Below, in pieces: positions 15,576 to 23,569 of a stretch of 36,116 bases of DNA. Position 1 is the first letter of the stretch, and the number at the start of each line of letters is the position of its first letter. Origin of the DNA: Sphingomonadales bacterium 28-55-16 (GTDB taxonomy: Bacteria; Pseudomonadota; Alphaproteobacteria; Sphingomonadales; Sphingomonadaceae); NCBI GenBank assembly GCA_002278855.1, contig NCGG01000020.1:1-36116 (forward strand), written 5' to 3'. A program made the translations under genes and the position numbers. The notes beneath the pieces were generated by a model. It was given only the letters and a program-made list of their open reading frames with translations, was not told where the DNA came from and ran no database searches.

Positions 15576-16586
15576 ATGAAACTTGCATCATTGAAGTCGG
15601 GCCGTGACGGACATCTGGTTGTCGTGTCGGACAATCTCGCTTGGTATGCCGATGCTGCGCATATCGTCCCGACGATGCAGGCCGCGCTTGATGATTGGGA
15701 CAATGTAGCGCCCCGATTAGAAGCGCTCGCGACTGATCTTGAACATGACGTTATTCCGCGCGAACGCTTCCACGAACATGACGCCGCAGCGCCCCTGCCA
15801 CGCGCCTATCAGTGGGCGGACGGATCAGCTTATGTCAATCATGTGGCGTTGGTGCGCGCGGCACGCGGCGCCGTTCTGCCCGAAAGCTTCTGGCATGATC
15901 CGTTGATCTATCAGGGTGGCTCCGACGCATTCATGGGCGCGCGCGATGATATCCTATTGGCGGACGAAGCCTGGGGCTGCGATCTTGAGGCAGAGATTGT
16001 CGTGGTGACCGACGATGTGCCGCTCGGAACATCGGCGGCCGATGCGTTGTCCTATGTCCGGCTGGTGGGCCTTGTGAACGATGTGTCCTTGCGCAATCTT
16101 ATCCCGGGCGAGTTGGAAAAGGGCTTTGGCTTTGTCCAGTCAAAGCCTGCCAGCGCTCTGTCTCCGGTATTCGTCACACCTGATAGCCTTGGGAGCCATT
16201 GGAGCAATGGCAAATTGCACAGGATATTGAGTGTCGACCTGAACGGCGCGCCTTTTGGGCGGGCTCTTGCATCGGATGATTGCACCTTTGATTTCGGCAC
16301 ATTGATCGCGCATCTCGCCAAGACCCGCAACATCGGGGCAGGGTCCATCATTGGCTCGGGGACGGTATCCAATCGCGATGCCGACGGAGGTCCTGGCAAA
16401 CCGATTGCCGATGGTGGCCGTGGCTATAGCTGCTTGGCGGAAGTGCGTATGGTCGAAAAAATACGTACCGGCGCGATGACCACGCCATTTCTAAAAGATG
16501 GCGACATATTGCGGATTGAAGTGCGCGACGACGCTGGACACAGCATATTTGGTGCAATCGAGCAGACCGTTCGCGTAACCCGCTAG
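15576..16586 (+). CDS. Fumarylacetoacetate hydrolase family protein
   Basis: This enzyme probably hydrolyses fumarylacetoacetate (or fumarylpyruvate) to fumarate plus acetoacetate (or pyruvate). The start at 15576 gives KLASLKSGRDGHLVVVS, typical of the family, with GGAGA 7 bases upstream; longer frames reach into non-native sequence. Of 336 residues the core has WADGSAYVNHVALVRAARG, metal ligands in GCDLEAEIVVV, then GLVNDVSLRNL, GFGFVQSKPASALSPVFV, and GSIIGSGTVSNRD. It is divergent from the C13 peptidase and separated from maiA-marR by it. The pairing with maiA supports homogentisate or gentisate breakdown, but hppD and hmgA are not in the window, so the exact substrate is open. Confidence 0.85.
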   Translation: MKLASLKSGRDGHLVVVSDNLAWYADAAHIVPTMQAALDDWDNVAPRLEALATDLEHDVIPRERFHEHDAAAPLPRAYQWADGSAYVNHVALVRAARGAVLPESFWHDPLIYQGGSDAFMGARDDILLADEAWGCDLEAEIVVVTDDVPLGTSAADALSYVRLVGLVNDVSLRNLIPGELEKGFGFVQSKPASALSPVFVTPDSLGSHWSNGKLHRILSVDLNGAPFGRALASDDCTFDFGTLIAHLAKTRNIGAGSIIGSGTVSNRDADGGPGKPIADGGRGYSCLAEVRMVEKIRTGAMTTPFLKDGDILRIEVRDDAGHSIFGAIEQTVRVTR

Positions 16587-16593
16587 GGCGGTT

Positions 16594-17592
16594 CTATTTG
16601 TTACCGGAAAAGGCGTCGCTGATCGAGCAGGCAGCTGGGCCAAGAATAACGATAAACAACGTCGGCAGAATGAACAGGATCAGCGGGACCGTCATGATGG
16701 CAGGCAAGCGCGCCGCTTTTTCTTCGGCGCGCATCATCCGCTCGTTGCGAAATTCGGCCGACAGCACACGTAAAGCCGAGGCGAGCGGCGTACCGTATTT
16801 TTCGGTCTGGATCATGGTGGTGACCACGCCGCGGATCGAGTCCAAATTCACGCGATAAGCGAGATTTTCAAAAGCGGCGCGGCGCTCGGTTAGAAAGCCA
16901 AGCTCAATTGCGGTAAGCGTGAACTCGTCGCCCAATTCGGGATAACCACGACCCAATTCCTTTGCCACGCGGTTGAATGCGGTATCAACCGTCAGGCCGG
17001 CCTCTGCGCAAATCACCAGCAAGTCGAGCGCATCGGGAAGCCCCTTGCGAATGGCTTCTGTACGTTTGGAAACTAAGTTGGAAACATAGATATCCGCGGC
17101 TTTGTAGCTTAAAATGGCTGCTGTCGCAAAGGCGGCAAATTTTTTGAATGCGCCCCAGTCCGGAACCCCGTTCATCGCATATATATAGATGCCCGCGCCG
17201 CCGCCAAGGATGATGGGAAGCACCATGCGGCAGAAGATAACAGTAACGGCCAATTCCTTGCGGCGGATACCCGCTTGCGCCAATCGCTGCTGGACGGCTT
17301 TGACCTGATCATCTTGAAGCACTTGAAGCTTCGACAATAACTGTCGCATTCTGTCTGTGGTCGCGGTCGTGCGGACCAATTTCGCGCGCTTTTTCGATGT
17401 GTTTGCGGTGATACCAGCCTTGAGCTGTTCACGCCGGTCGTTCAGCGCCTTTACCCGCTTCATCATGGGGTTGCGCACAGTCACGGCGGAATAGATCGCA
17501 ATGAAAACCGCCATACAGGCAACCGCCGAGAGTATTGTGGCGACCCACAATATATCGATGCCCATCAATTGAGGTCCGCCCGCATTGGTCAT
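16594..17592 (-). CDS. tadC: Tad pilus inner-membrane protein TadC
   Basis: TadC is one of two platform proteins of the tight-adherence (Flp) pilus, homologous to type II secretion F proteins. The 332 residues have an N-terminal helix (ILWVATILSAVACMAVFIAIYSAV), a cytoplasmic region, a mid helix pair (FCRMVLPIILGGGAGIYIYAM and FAAFATAAILSYKAADIYV), the T2SSF domain (LPDALDLLVICAEAGLTVDTAFNRVAKELG), and a C-terminal helix (LPAIMTVPLILFILPTLFIVILGPA). GGAG lies 8 bases before the ATG. It is the last gene of the cpa run and follows tadB by 21 bases. The FAH gene converges 7 bases beyond its end. Confidence 0.92.
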   Translation of the reverse strand: MTNAGGPQLMGIDILWVATILSAVACMAVFIAIYSAVTVRNPMMKRVKALNDRREQLKAGITANTSKKRAKLVRTTATTDRMRQLLSKLQVLQDDQVKAVQQRLAQAGIRRKELAVTVIFCRMVLPIILGGGAGIYIYAMNGVPDWGAFKKFAAFATAAILSYKAADIYVSNLVSKRTEAIRKGLPDALDLLVICAEAGLTVDTAFNRVAKELGRGYPELGDEFTLTAIELGFLTERRAAFENLAYRVNLDSIRGVVTTMIQTEKYGTPLASALRVLSAEFRNERMMRAEEKAARLPAIMTVPLILFILPTLFIVILGPAACSISDAFSGNK

Positions 17593-17613
17593 ATTGCTTG
17601 CTCCGCCCCCAAC

Positions 17614-18582
17614 TTAAATTTCAAAACTGACCATTTTGGCCATGATGAACACGCCCATCGACATCCATAAGGCGCCACCCAGACCCGCAATCATCAATCG
17701 AGGTTCGTAGAAAAATCCTGCGAGATATTCTTGGTTCACCATCCAGACCATGCCGAAAACGAAAAATGGCAATGATCCCACAATATAGGCCGATGCCTTC
17801 GACTCCGACGACATCGCACGAATTTTGAGTTTCATCTGCGCGCGCTTGCGCAAAACGTCGGCCAAATTGGCGAGCGTTTCGGCCAGATTGCCGCCGGTTT
17901 CGCGCTGAATGGCAAGGGTGATTACAAAAAATTGGAATTCGGCTGTGCCTAACCGGTCCGCCGTTTCCTGAAGCGATTCTTCCATGCTCTTACCGATTTT
18001 TATCTTTTCGGTGACCATTTTGAACTCTTCACCGACGGGACCGGGCACTTCTGTTGCAACAACGCTTAACGTCTCGGCCACAGGCAGACCGGATTTCAAC
18101 CCCCGCACCAAAAGCTCGATGGCGTCGGGAAAGTTGGCGGTGAAATTTTTAATCCGTCGCGCGATAAAGAAATTGATCAGCACATGGGGAAGTCCCGCCC
18201 CGACCACGACCCCGCCGAACAGCGCCAAAAGCAAAGGCGCATCCCGCAGCCACAACAATGTCATGACAAGAAATGTCAGTCCCCCTGATACATTCAGATA
18301 TTGTTTCAGCGTCCATTTTTTGCCCGTCTGGGCGAGCCGCAAGCGTAGCTTATCGAGCCTGCTAACATCCCGGCCATCGGTAAAAATCATCGGGCGGCGT
18401 GACGCGACCGCTTTGCGCATCTGTTGTTCAACGCGCGAGTCTGCACTGTCGGAGTGGCGCATTTTGACTGCGCTAAGACGCCGTGTGCTCGCCTTGGCGA
18501 GGTTCGGCCCCATGAAGGCGATAGCCAGCAGAACAAAAATGAGAATTATTCCGGCGCCGATGATCAAAATTTGCATATCCAT
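17614..18582 (-). CDS. tadB: Tad pilus inner-membrane protein TadB
   Basis: TadB is the partner platform protein of TadC in the Flp pilus machine. The 322 residues begin with a helix (ILIIGAGIILIFVLLAIAFMGP), then a basic cytoplasmic segment, two hydrophobic helices (GGLTFLVMTLLWL, LLLALFGGVVVGAGLPHVLINFF), the T2SSF domain (NFPDAIELLVRGLKSGLPVAETLSVVATEVPGPVGEEF and VITLAIQRETGGNLAETLANLADVLRKR), and C-terminal helices. ATGs at 18582 and 18576 are both possible; no good Shine-Dalgarno sequence precedes either. Normally cpaF would precede it, but here cpaE lies only 35 bases upstream. The missing ribosome site may be a sign of a deletion joint. Confidence 0.92.
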   Translation of the reverse strand: MDMQILIIGAGIILIFVLLAIAFMGPNLAKASTRRLSAVKMRHSDSADSRVEQQMRKAVASRRPMIFTDGRDVSRLDKLRLRLAQTGKKWTLKQYLNVSGGLTFLVMTLLWLRDAPLLLALFGGVVVGAGLPHVLINFFIARRIKNFTANFPDAIELLVRGLKSGLPVAETLSVVATEVPGPVGEEFKMVTEKIKIGKSMEESLQETADRLGTAEFQFFVITLAIQRETGGNLAETLANLADVLRKRAQMKLKIRAMSSESKASAYIVGSLPFFVFGMVWMVNQEYLAGFFYEPRLMIAGLGGALWMSMGVFIMAKMVSFEI

Positions 18583-18617
18583 GTGCTTTGCTATTGTGCC
18601 CTGCGGCGCCCGCCTCT

Positions 18618-19880
18618 TTATTTCTTCTTCAACATGGTTTTGAACCCAGCGAAGATCGTGTTTTTGGATTTGGATTTGGTAGCGGCCAATTCCGCCACGG
18701 CTGTTTCGGTGAAGCTTCCGGAAATCATGTCTGCCAGCGCGATAAGGCCCAATGATAGCTTGCTGCTCCGCGCCGCTTCGACAATGGGTTGCCCCAGTTT
18801 TGCCGCCAGTGCCATTGCTTTGGGGTCGGCTGGAAACAACAGGTCAATCTTGCGTTCAATTGTGTTTTCGAAATCCTTACGGCTGATTTCGACAATCGTG
18901 CTGTGCACATTATTGGCGACGACCAATATCTTGCAATGCGGGGCGTTTTGTTTCAGCCAGGCAAGCACACGAATGCTGTCGCGCGCCGCTGCCAGTGTCA
19001 GCTCGGTGGTAATGACCACGATATTCACGTCATGCATCAGGTGCGGGTACGCAATCAACATGCTGCGTGGCAGATCGATAACGGTGTTTTGGAATGCTGC
19101 GCGGAATTCATCCTGCAATTGGAAAAATGCGGCGCCATCGGTCAGCACGGGGCTGTTCATCGGGGCTTCTGCCGACAAAATCGAAAGCCGCGCATTGGCT
19201 TTAATCATCGCCCGTTCGATGAAGAGGCCGTCAATGCGGCTTGGATTGTCGATGGCATCGGTTAGGCCGCGGCCCGGTTCCAAATCCATAGCGAGCGCGC
19301 CGGTGCCGAAATGGACATCCAAATCCAGAAGCCCTGTTTGAAGTTGTTGCGTTTGCGAAAATGTCCATGCCAACGACGCGGCAATCGTCGATGCGCCTGA
19401 TCCCCCCCTTGTGCCGATGACTGCGGTGGAAATATGGGGCCGGTCGGCATCGCCGTCGTCGAACTTTGGTGCATTCAGCATCGCTTGCGCATTGGCAAAA
19501 GCATCGCGCAGCGCATCCGGGCCAAGCGGCTTCAACAAATAATCCTGAAGCCCCGACATCAACAAATCGCGATACAGACGCACGTCATTGACTTGGCCGA
19601 CCGCGATGACGATCGTTCCAGGTTCGCACACCTCGGCCAGACTGTTGATGTCGCTGATAGGGTCACCGGATTCCGACAGGTCAACAAGCAAGATTTGTGG
19701 ACTGGCAGAAACCGACAGCGATTGAATAGCATTACGCAGTCCACCCTTATAGGCTTTTTCTTGGTTCCAGCCCATTTCTTCAGAGACGCTGCGAATGACT
19801 TCAAGCGTCGCATCGTCGCAGACATAAGCGTGAATGGGGTCTCGTGCTCCGGCCACAGCGGATTTCCAAGGCGCGTTCAT
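18618..19880 (-). CDS. cpaE: Tad pilus localisation protein CpaE/TadZ
   Basis: CpaE is a MinD/ParA-like ATPase-fold protein that places the Tad machine at the cell pole. I use the ATG at 19880 (GGAGG, 6 bases upstream) rather than TTG at 19883; this gives 420 residues. Residues 17-135 are a response-regulator-like domain (LLVDLSESGDP, a phosphate-site-like Asp68, and LLKPLG near 117). The MinD part starts at about 151 with VIGTRGGSGASTIAASLAWTF: the deviant Walker A lacks the usual signature lysine (Arg at GTRGG, Ala at GAST), as is common in TadZ. LLDLDVHFG and LVVANNV are further nucleotide-fold strands. It shares one base with the cpaD stop (TGATG). Confidence 0.92.
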   Translation of the reverse strand: MNAPWKSAVAGARDPIHAYVCDDATLEVIRSVSEEMGWNQEKAYKGGLRNAIQSLSVSASPQILLVDLSESGDPISDINSLAEVCEPGTIVIAVGQVNDVRLYRDLLMSGLQDYLLKPLGPDALRDAFANAQAMLNAPKFDDGDADRPHISTAVIGTRGGSGASTIAASLAWTFSQTQQLQTGLLDLDVHFGTGALAMDLEPGRGLTDAIDNPSRIDGLFIERAMIKANARLSILSAEAPMNSPVLTDGAAFFQLQDEFRAAFQNTVIDLPRSMLIAYPHLMHDVNIVVITTELTLAAARDSIRVLAWLKQNAPHCKILVVANNVHSTIVEISRKDFENTIERKIDLLFPADPKAMALAAKLGQPIVEAARSSKLSLGLIALADMISGSFTETAVAELAATKSKSKNTIFAGFKTMLKKK

Positions 19881-20470
19881 CAATTTCCTCCGGTCTTGGT
19901 TTTATAAGCATTGACCGCTGCTTTTCCGCTGTTGCGGTCCAGTCGGCTGCTTTCGCGGCCACGGACAAGATCCTCGGGATCTGCGACCATCGCCGCGAGG
20001 TTCGTATTGCTTGCACAGCCGTGGTTGCTGTGGTTGCCGGCATTGAAATTGGTTTCCGTTGTTGTGCTCCAATCGGGGCACGACGGGACCGACGCTTGCG
20101 CGCGCGTGACAACAACCCTGATATTGCCCGGAGCAATTTCACCGGGTGTCTTGGGGGCTGTCTCGGTAATCAGCATGCCCCGTTTTTGGGCCGCCGCAGC
20201 CACGTCGCGATACGCTTCGTTGGGCACATAGCCATCAACATTGTCGATCGAAATCCGGTCGCCATAGCCCAGACCTAGCACGTCAAACCAGGCGTTCAGA
20301 CGATTTTGGTCTGATGATGCGATGCCATTACCGTCCGACGCCAAGTCAATGACGAAGTTTGTGCGCTGCACCACTGGCTGATGCACGGAATACATTGATG
20401 TGTTGGTCGACAACGGGCTACAGCCAGCCAAGGTCAGGCTGCTCGTGATCAGGAATAGGCGTATATACAT
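19880..20470 (-). CDS. cpaD: Tad pilus lipoprotein CpaD
   Basis: CpaD is an outer-membrane lipoprotein needed for Flp pilus assembly, probably a pilotin or helper for the secretin CpaC. I choose ATG 20470 (AGGAG, 7 bases upstream) over TTG 20476; 196 residues. The signal peptide ends in a lipobox, LAGC (Cys17). The body has the CpaD family order: an RTNFVIDLASDG segment, LNAWFDVLGLGYGDRISID, then ITETAPKTPGEIAPGNIRVVVTRAQ, and the cysteine-containing ends VPSCPDWS and HGCASNTNLAAMVADPEDLVRGR. The last motif, NLAAMVADPEDLVRGR, is strongly conserved. It sits between cpaC and cpaE as in Caulobacter. Confidence 0.92.
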   Translation of the reverse strand: MYIRLFLITSSLTLAGCSPLSTNTSMYSVHQPVVQRTNFVIDLASDGNGIASSDQNRLNAWFDVLGLGYGDRISIDNVDGYVPNEAYRDVAAAAQKRGMLITETAPKTPGEIAPGNIRVVVTRAQASVPSCPDWSTTTETNFNAGNHSNHGCASNTNLAAMVADPEDLVRGRESSRLDRNSGKAAVNAYKTKTGGN

Positions 20471-20493
20471 GAACAATCTCCTGGATCGGGCGG

Positions 20494-22002
20494 TCAGTTA
20501 TCGAAGCTGAATCCGGGGCCGGTTGTCGCGGTCGCGGATGCTTGCAATTGCGGTGCGGCGGTAAGTTTTGGTGCGACGTCGCCGACGGCGCTGAACCCGG
20601 GGCCGTTTGACACGGTTGACACGATGCTTGGCATCGGGCGGGATTTGTCGCCCTGACTGCTGGATAACTTGCCCAGCAAGACACGCTCAAGGTCATTGGG
20701 CGTATGCAGTCCATCGGTTGGCAGGACAATCTGGTTGTCGGATACCGGTTTGACCAAATAGGGTGTGACCACGATCATGAGTTCGGTCTCGTTACGCCGC
20801 CAACCATTGGATTTGAAAAGCGCACCCAAAACTGGAATGTCGCCGGCCCCGGGCATCTTGTTCACGGAACTGCCCATTTGGTTGCTGAGCAAGCCGGCAA
20901 TCATCATGCTTTGACCCGAACCGAGTTCGACCGTCGTTTCGGCCATTCGTGTCGTCGTGGCCGGCACTTCAAGGCCGTTGATACGCACAGCGCCTTGTGA
21001 TGAAATGTCCGAAACTTCCGAACGCACCCGCAAAGAGATACGGCCATCCGACAATACTGTGGGTGTATAGGTCAGATTGACGCCGTAATTTTTATACTCA
21101 ACGCTTGTGCCGTTGTTGGACGACGTCACCACAGGGAACGAGCCGCCTGCGAGAAACTCTGCGGTTTCGCCGGAAACTGTGGTCAGGTTCGGATTAGCCA
21201 GTGTAGACACCAATCCGGCTTTTTCCGACATGTCGAAAGCTGCTTCGATATCAATGCCAAACAAACGGCCAATCGCAGCAACCGTGCTTCCGCCCTGCTG
21301 ATAATCTATGATATTGCTATCATTTACAATGTCGCGTCCTTGGGCTCCGCCGACGAAAAACGGAATGCCATTACTGTCAAATCCGCGTTTCACGGACTTT
21401 AAATTGCCGCTGATTTCTTTCGACAGCGATCGGCTCACTTCGGCAATCCGCACATGCAAATTGATCTGCAATGGGGTTGCGGTTTTCAAACGGCTGACCA
21501 CTTGCGTTGCCGTGCCGGTAAAGGCTTTGACCAGATTTTCAGCTTCAACGGCTTCTTCAGGTTGGTCTACGGTGCCCGTGAGTAAAACAACGCCGTTCAT
21601 TGTGGTGACGAAGATCTGCGAGTCCGGCATGGCAACGGTAAGCATTTGGGCGACCGAATCCATGTTACTGCCGACGCGGACGGTCGCTTGATATATATTG
21701 CGGCCCGCAGCGTCGGTTGCGTACACGGTTGTTTCGCCAGGGCCTTTACCCAAAATATATATTTGGCGGCCCGATTTGACTTCCACATCGGCAATAGTTG
21801 GGTCTGCTACGACAACGTCTGTGATGTTCGCGCCCAGATTAACCTGTTGGCCGCGCCCAATCGCCAGAACAAGCACTTTGCTATCCTTGTTTACCGACTG
21901 CGCTGCAGCCGGCGAAGGCAATGCTATCAGAGCCGATGTGCACATCGCTGCGGTCATGGCGACCGCGGCAAAGCCCGTTTGTATTTTGGTGTAACGCGCC
22001 AT
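20494..22002 (-). CDS. cpaC: Tad pilus secretin CpaC (RcpA)
   Basis: CpaC forms the outer-membrane ring through which the Flp pilus leaves. The 502 residues start with a signal peptide ending SPAAAQS (cut near 35). An N-terminal pilus-secretin domain (VLVLAIGRGQQVNLGANITDVVVADPTIADVEV) is followed by a BON-like domain near 130-165 (VVLLTGTVDQPEEAVEAENLV), and then the secretin core: VRIAEVSRSLSKEI, LANPNLTTVSGETAEFLAGGSFPV, and GAGDIPVLGALFKSNG ending in TELMIVVTPYLVKPV. The C-terminus beyond 440 is low-complexity and variable. GGAG lies 9 bases before the ATG. It follows cpaB by 4 bases. Confidence 0.95.
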   Translation of the reverse strand: MARYTKIQTGFAAVAMTAAMCTSALIALPSPAAAQSVNKDSKVLVLAIGRGQQVNLGANITDVVVADPTIADVEVKSGRQIYILGKGPGETTVYATDAAGRNIYQATVRVGSNMDSVAQMLTVAMPDSQIFVTTMNGVVLLTGTVDQPEEAVEAENLVKAFTGTATQVVSRLKTATPLQINLHVRIAEVSRSLSKEISGNLKSVKRGFDSNGIPFFVGGAQGRDIVNDSNIIDYQQGGSTVAAIGRLFGIDIEAAFDMSEKAGLVSTLANPNLTTVSGETAEFLAGGSFPVVTSSNNGTSVEYKNYGVNLTYTPTVLSDGRISLRVRSEVSDISSQGAVRINGLEVPATTTRMAETTVELGSGQSMMIAGLLSNQMGSSVNKMPGAGDIPVLGALFKSNGWRRNETELMIVVTPYLVKPVSDNQIVLPTDGLHTPNDLERVLLGKLSSSQGDKSRPMPSIVSTVSNGPGFSAVGDVAPKLTAAPQLQASATATTGPGFSFDN

Positions 22003-22006
22003 CTGC

Positions 22007-23023
22007 TTATCTCCGGCTAATGTCGATTTCGGTCACAGTGCCGCCACGCGACACGCGGACCACGGGACCCTTTATGATTTTCTCGACTTGCTTTTGGGTG
22101 CGCGCTTGTTCTGCGGCGACCGCGAGCGGCATTTGTGGGGGCACGCTGCTGCGTTGAAAGCGGGACACATCGCCGCCGGTGGCATAGCTGCTGCGGCTTG
22201 CGCTTGGGCGTTGCGCGACTTGGCGCATAATGGCTTCTTCCTGCTCGGCGGTTGCGCCTTCCGGAATGTTGACATCGCCAGAGACCATGGCCTGCTCGAG
22301 CTCCGCTGCGGTGTCGGTCAAAGCGCGCAGCGAAAGGCTGATGGTGCCGATCGATTGGGCGACGGTAATTTTTTCCGCGATGCGCGGCGTGGCTTCGATC
22401 GTGACCAGTTTATATTCTGTGACAACGGTGTTGCCCTTGTCATCCAAAGTTGGGGTGGCGCGTTGGTCGGTTGCCAGCACGCGCAGATTGCGCACGATTG
22501 TTTCCGACACCTTCAACGGCGGGCCGCTGCTGGCGTTGACATTCTGCGTGAGGACAAGATCGACGCGGTCACCGGGAAACACAAATCCGGCAACGCCGGT
22601 CAATGCCGACACCGGCACAGTGACGGCGCGCATGCCAGGACCAAGTGCCGCCGCGAGAAAGCCGCGATCACCGGGCTTTACAAGCGATCCTTGAGTCAGT
22701 GGCTGACCAGCGGTCACCGCGTTGCGGACAACCGTGCCGACCAAGCTTTCGATCGATGCGCCTGCATTGCCTTCGCTGAAATAGGCGGATTGGACAAGCT
22801 CTTTGGGCCATGGTTGGTAGCGGACACTATCGGCGGTAATCAGCGTACCGACCGGTAAAGCCCGCGTTGCGACCAGAACCTTGGGTCCAGTCGGCACAGG
22901 CGCCACGGGCGCTGCTGTAGCCTGTGGGGACGAAGCGCCCGTAAACATGCTGCGGGCCATAAAGGCGGTGATTGTTGCGATTAAAAGTGCAGCCACCAGC
23001 AATGCGACTTTTTTCCTATCCAT
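22007..23023 (-). CDS. cpaB: Tad pilus assembly protein CpaB (RcpC)
   Basis: CpaB is a periplasmic/inner-membrane protein of the Flp pilus, thought to link the secretin to the machine and to peptidoglycan. The 338 residues have an N-terminal helix anchor (KVALLVAALLIATITAFMA), then a SAF domain (VLVATRALPVGTLITADSVRYQPWP) and the RcpC domain (GMRAVTVPVSALTGVAGFVFPGDRVDLVLTQ, then LKVSETIVRNLRVLATDQR and LVTIEATPRIAEKITVAQSIGTISLSLR). The C-terminal 100 residues are Ala/Gln/Ser rich. AAGGGG lies upstream of the ATG. Order cpaA-cpaB-cpaC-cpaD is that of Caulobacter. Confidence 0.94.
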   Translation of the reverse strand: MDRKKVALLVAALLIATITAFMARSMFTGASSPQATAAPVAPVPTGPKVLVATRALPVGTLITADSVRYQPWPKELVQSAYFSEGNAGASIESLVGTVVRNAVTAGQPLTQGSLVKPGDRGFLAAALGPGMRAVTVPVSALTGVAGFVFPGDRVDLVLTQNVNASSGPPLKVSETIVRNLRVLATDQRATPTLDDKGNTVVTEYKLVTIEATPRIAEKITVAQSIGTISLSLRALTDTAAELEQAMVSGDVNIPEGATAEQEEAIMRQVAQRPSASRSSYATGGDVSRFQRSSVPPQMPLAVAAEQARTQKQVEKIIKGPVVRVSRGGTVTEIDISRR

Positions 23024-23055
23024 GACACATGGTCCCCTTATTGAACTGCACTATC

Positions 23056-23529
23056 TCACGCAAAATGGTTAAAAATCCGTTCACCTATTATCCACAGACC
23101 CGACAGGGAAATGGCGACGCCATATGGAATGCGTGCCCGTCCATCCTGCTGTTTCAATGTGTGCATGATGAGGAAAATGAGGGTCACCAATCCCCCGATA
23201 AGCGACGCATACAGAACCAGTCGAATGACCTCGATCCAGTGAAACCAAAGAGCTAGCGCGGTAAAAAGCTTCACATCTCCGCCACCCATCGCGCCAAAAT
23301 GGAAGGCGATGGTGAAGCAGGCAAAAATGATAATGGCGGTAAAAAGGTGGAGGCCGATTTGGGGCAGGCTAAACCCGTCTGTGGCAAACCAAAATAACGG
23401 CGCGGCAATGGCAATGCTCAGCGTTATTTTATTGTAAATCAGCCGATAGCGAATGTCGGTGTAAATCGACACCAACAGCGCAATTGCCAAGCCGCCAAGG
23501 GTCAAGTAAGCGAGGGTTTCACTGGTCAT
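23056..23529 (-). CDS. cpaA: Prepilin peptidase CpaA (TadV)
   Basis: CpaA is the aspartic A24 peptidase that trims the leader of Flp pilin. The start at 23529 gives MTSETLAYLTLGGLAIALLVSIY and 157 residues, normal for TadV; the frame extends to 23631, but that extra part runs into the divergent hydrolase gene and lacks family features. The two catalytic aspartates are in YTDIRYRLIYN and GGGDVKLFTALALWF. Four to six hydrophobic helices span the rest. The ribosome site is weak. No flp pilin gene sits upstream, where it would be expected; the neighbour is a divergent hydrolase 40 bases away. Confidence 0.9.
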   Translation of the reverse strand: MTSETLAYLTLGGLAIALLVSIYTDIRYRLIYNKITLSIAIAAPLFWFATDGFSLPQIGLHLFTAIIIFACFTIAFHFGAMGGGDVKLFTALALWFHWIEVIRLVLYASLIGGLVTLIFLIMHTLKQQDGRARIPYGVAISLSGLWIIGERIFNHFA

Positions 23530-23569
23530 ATGCGCAGCATTAACAAAGAAAGATTGCCAAACCGTAACC

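Noticed and set aside
18618..19880. Missing Walker A lysine in CpaE as a sign of decay
   Set aside because: TadZ/CpaE proteins often have this deviant loop (RGGxGAST), so it is normal for the family.
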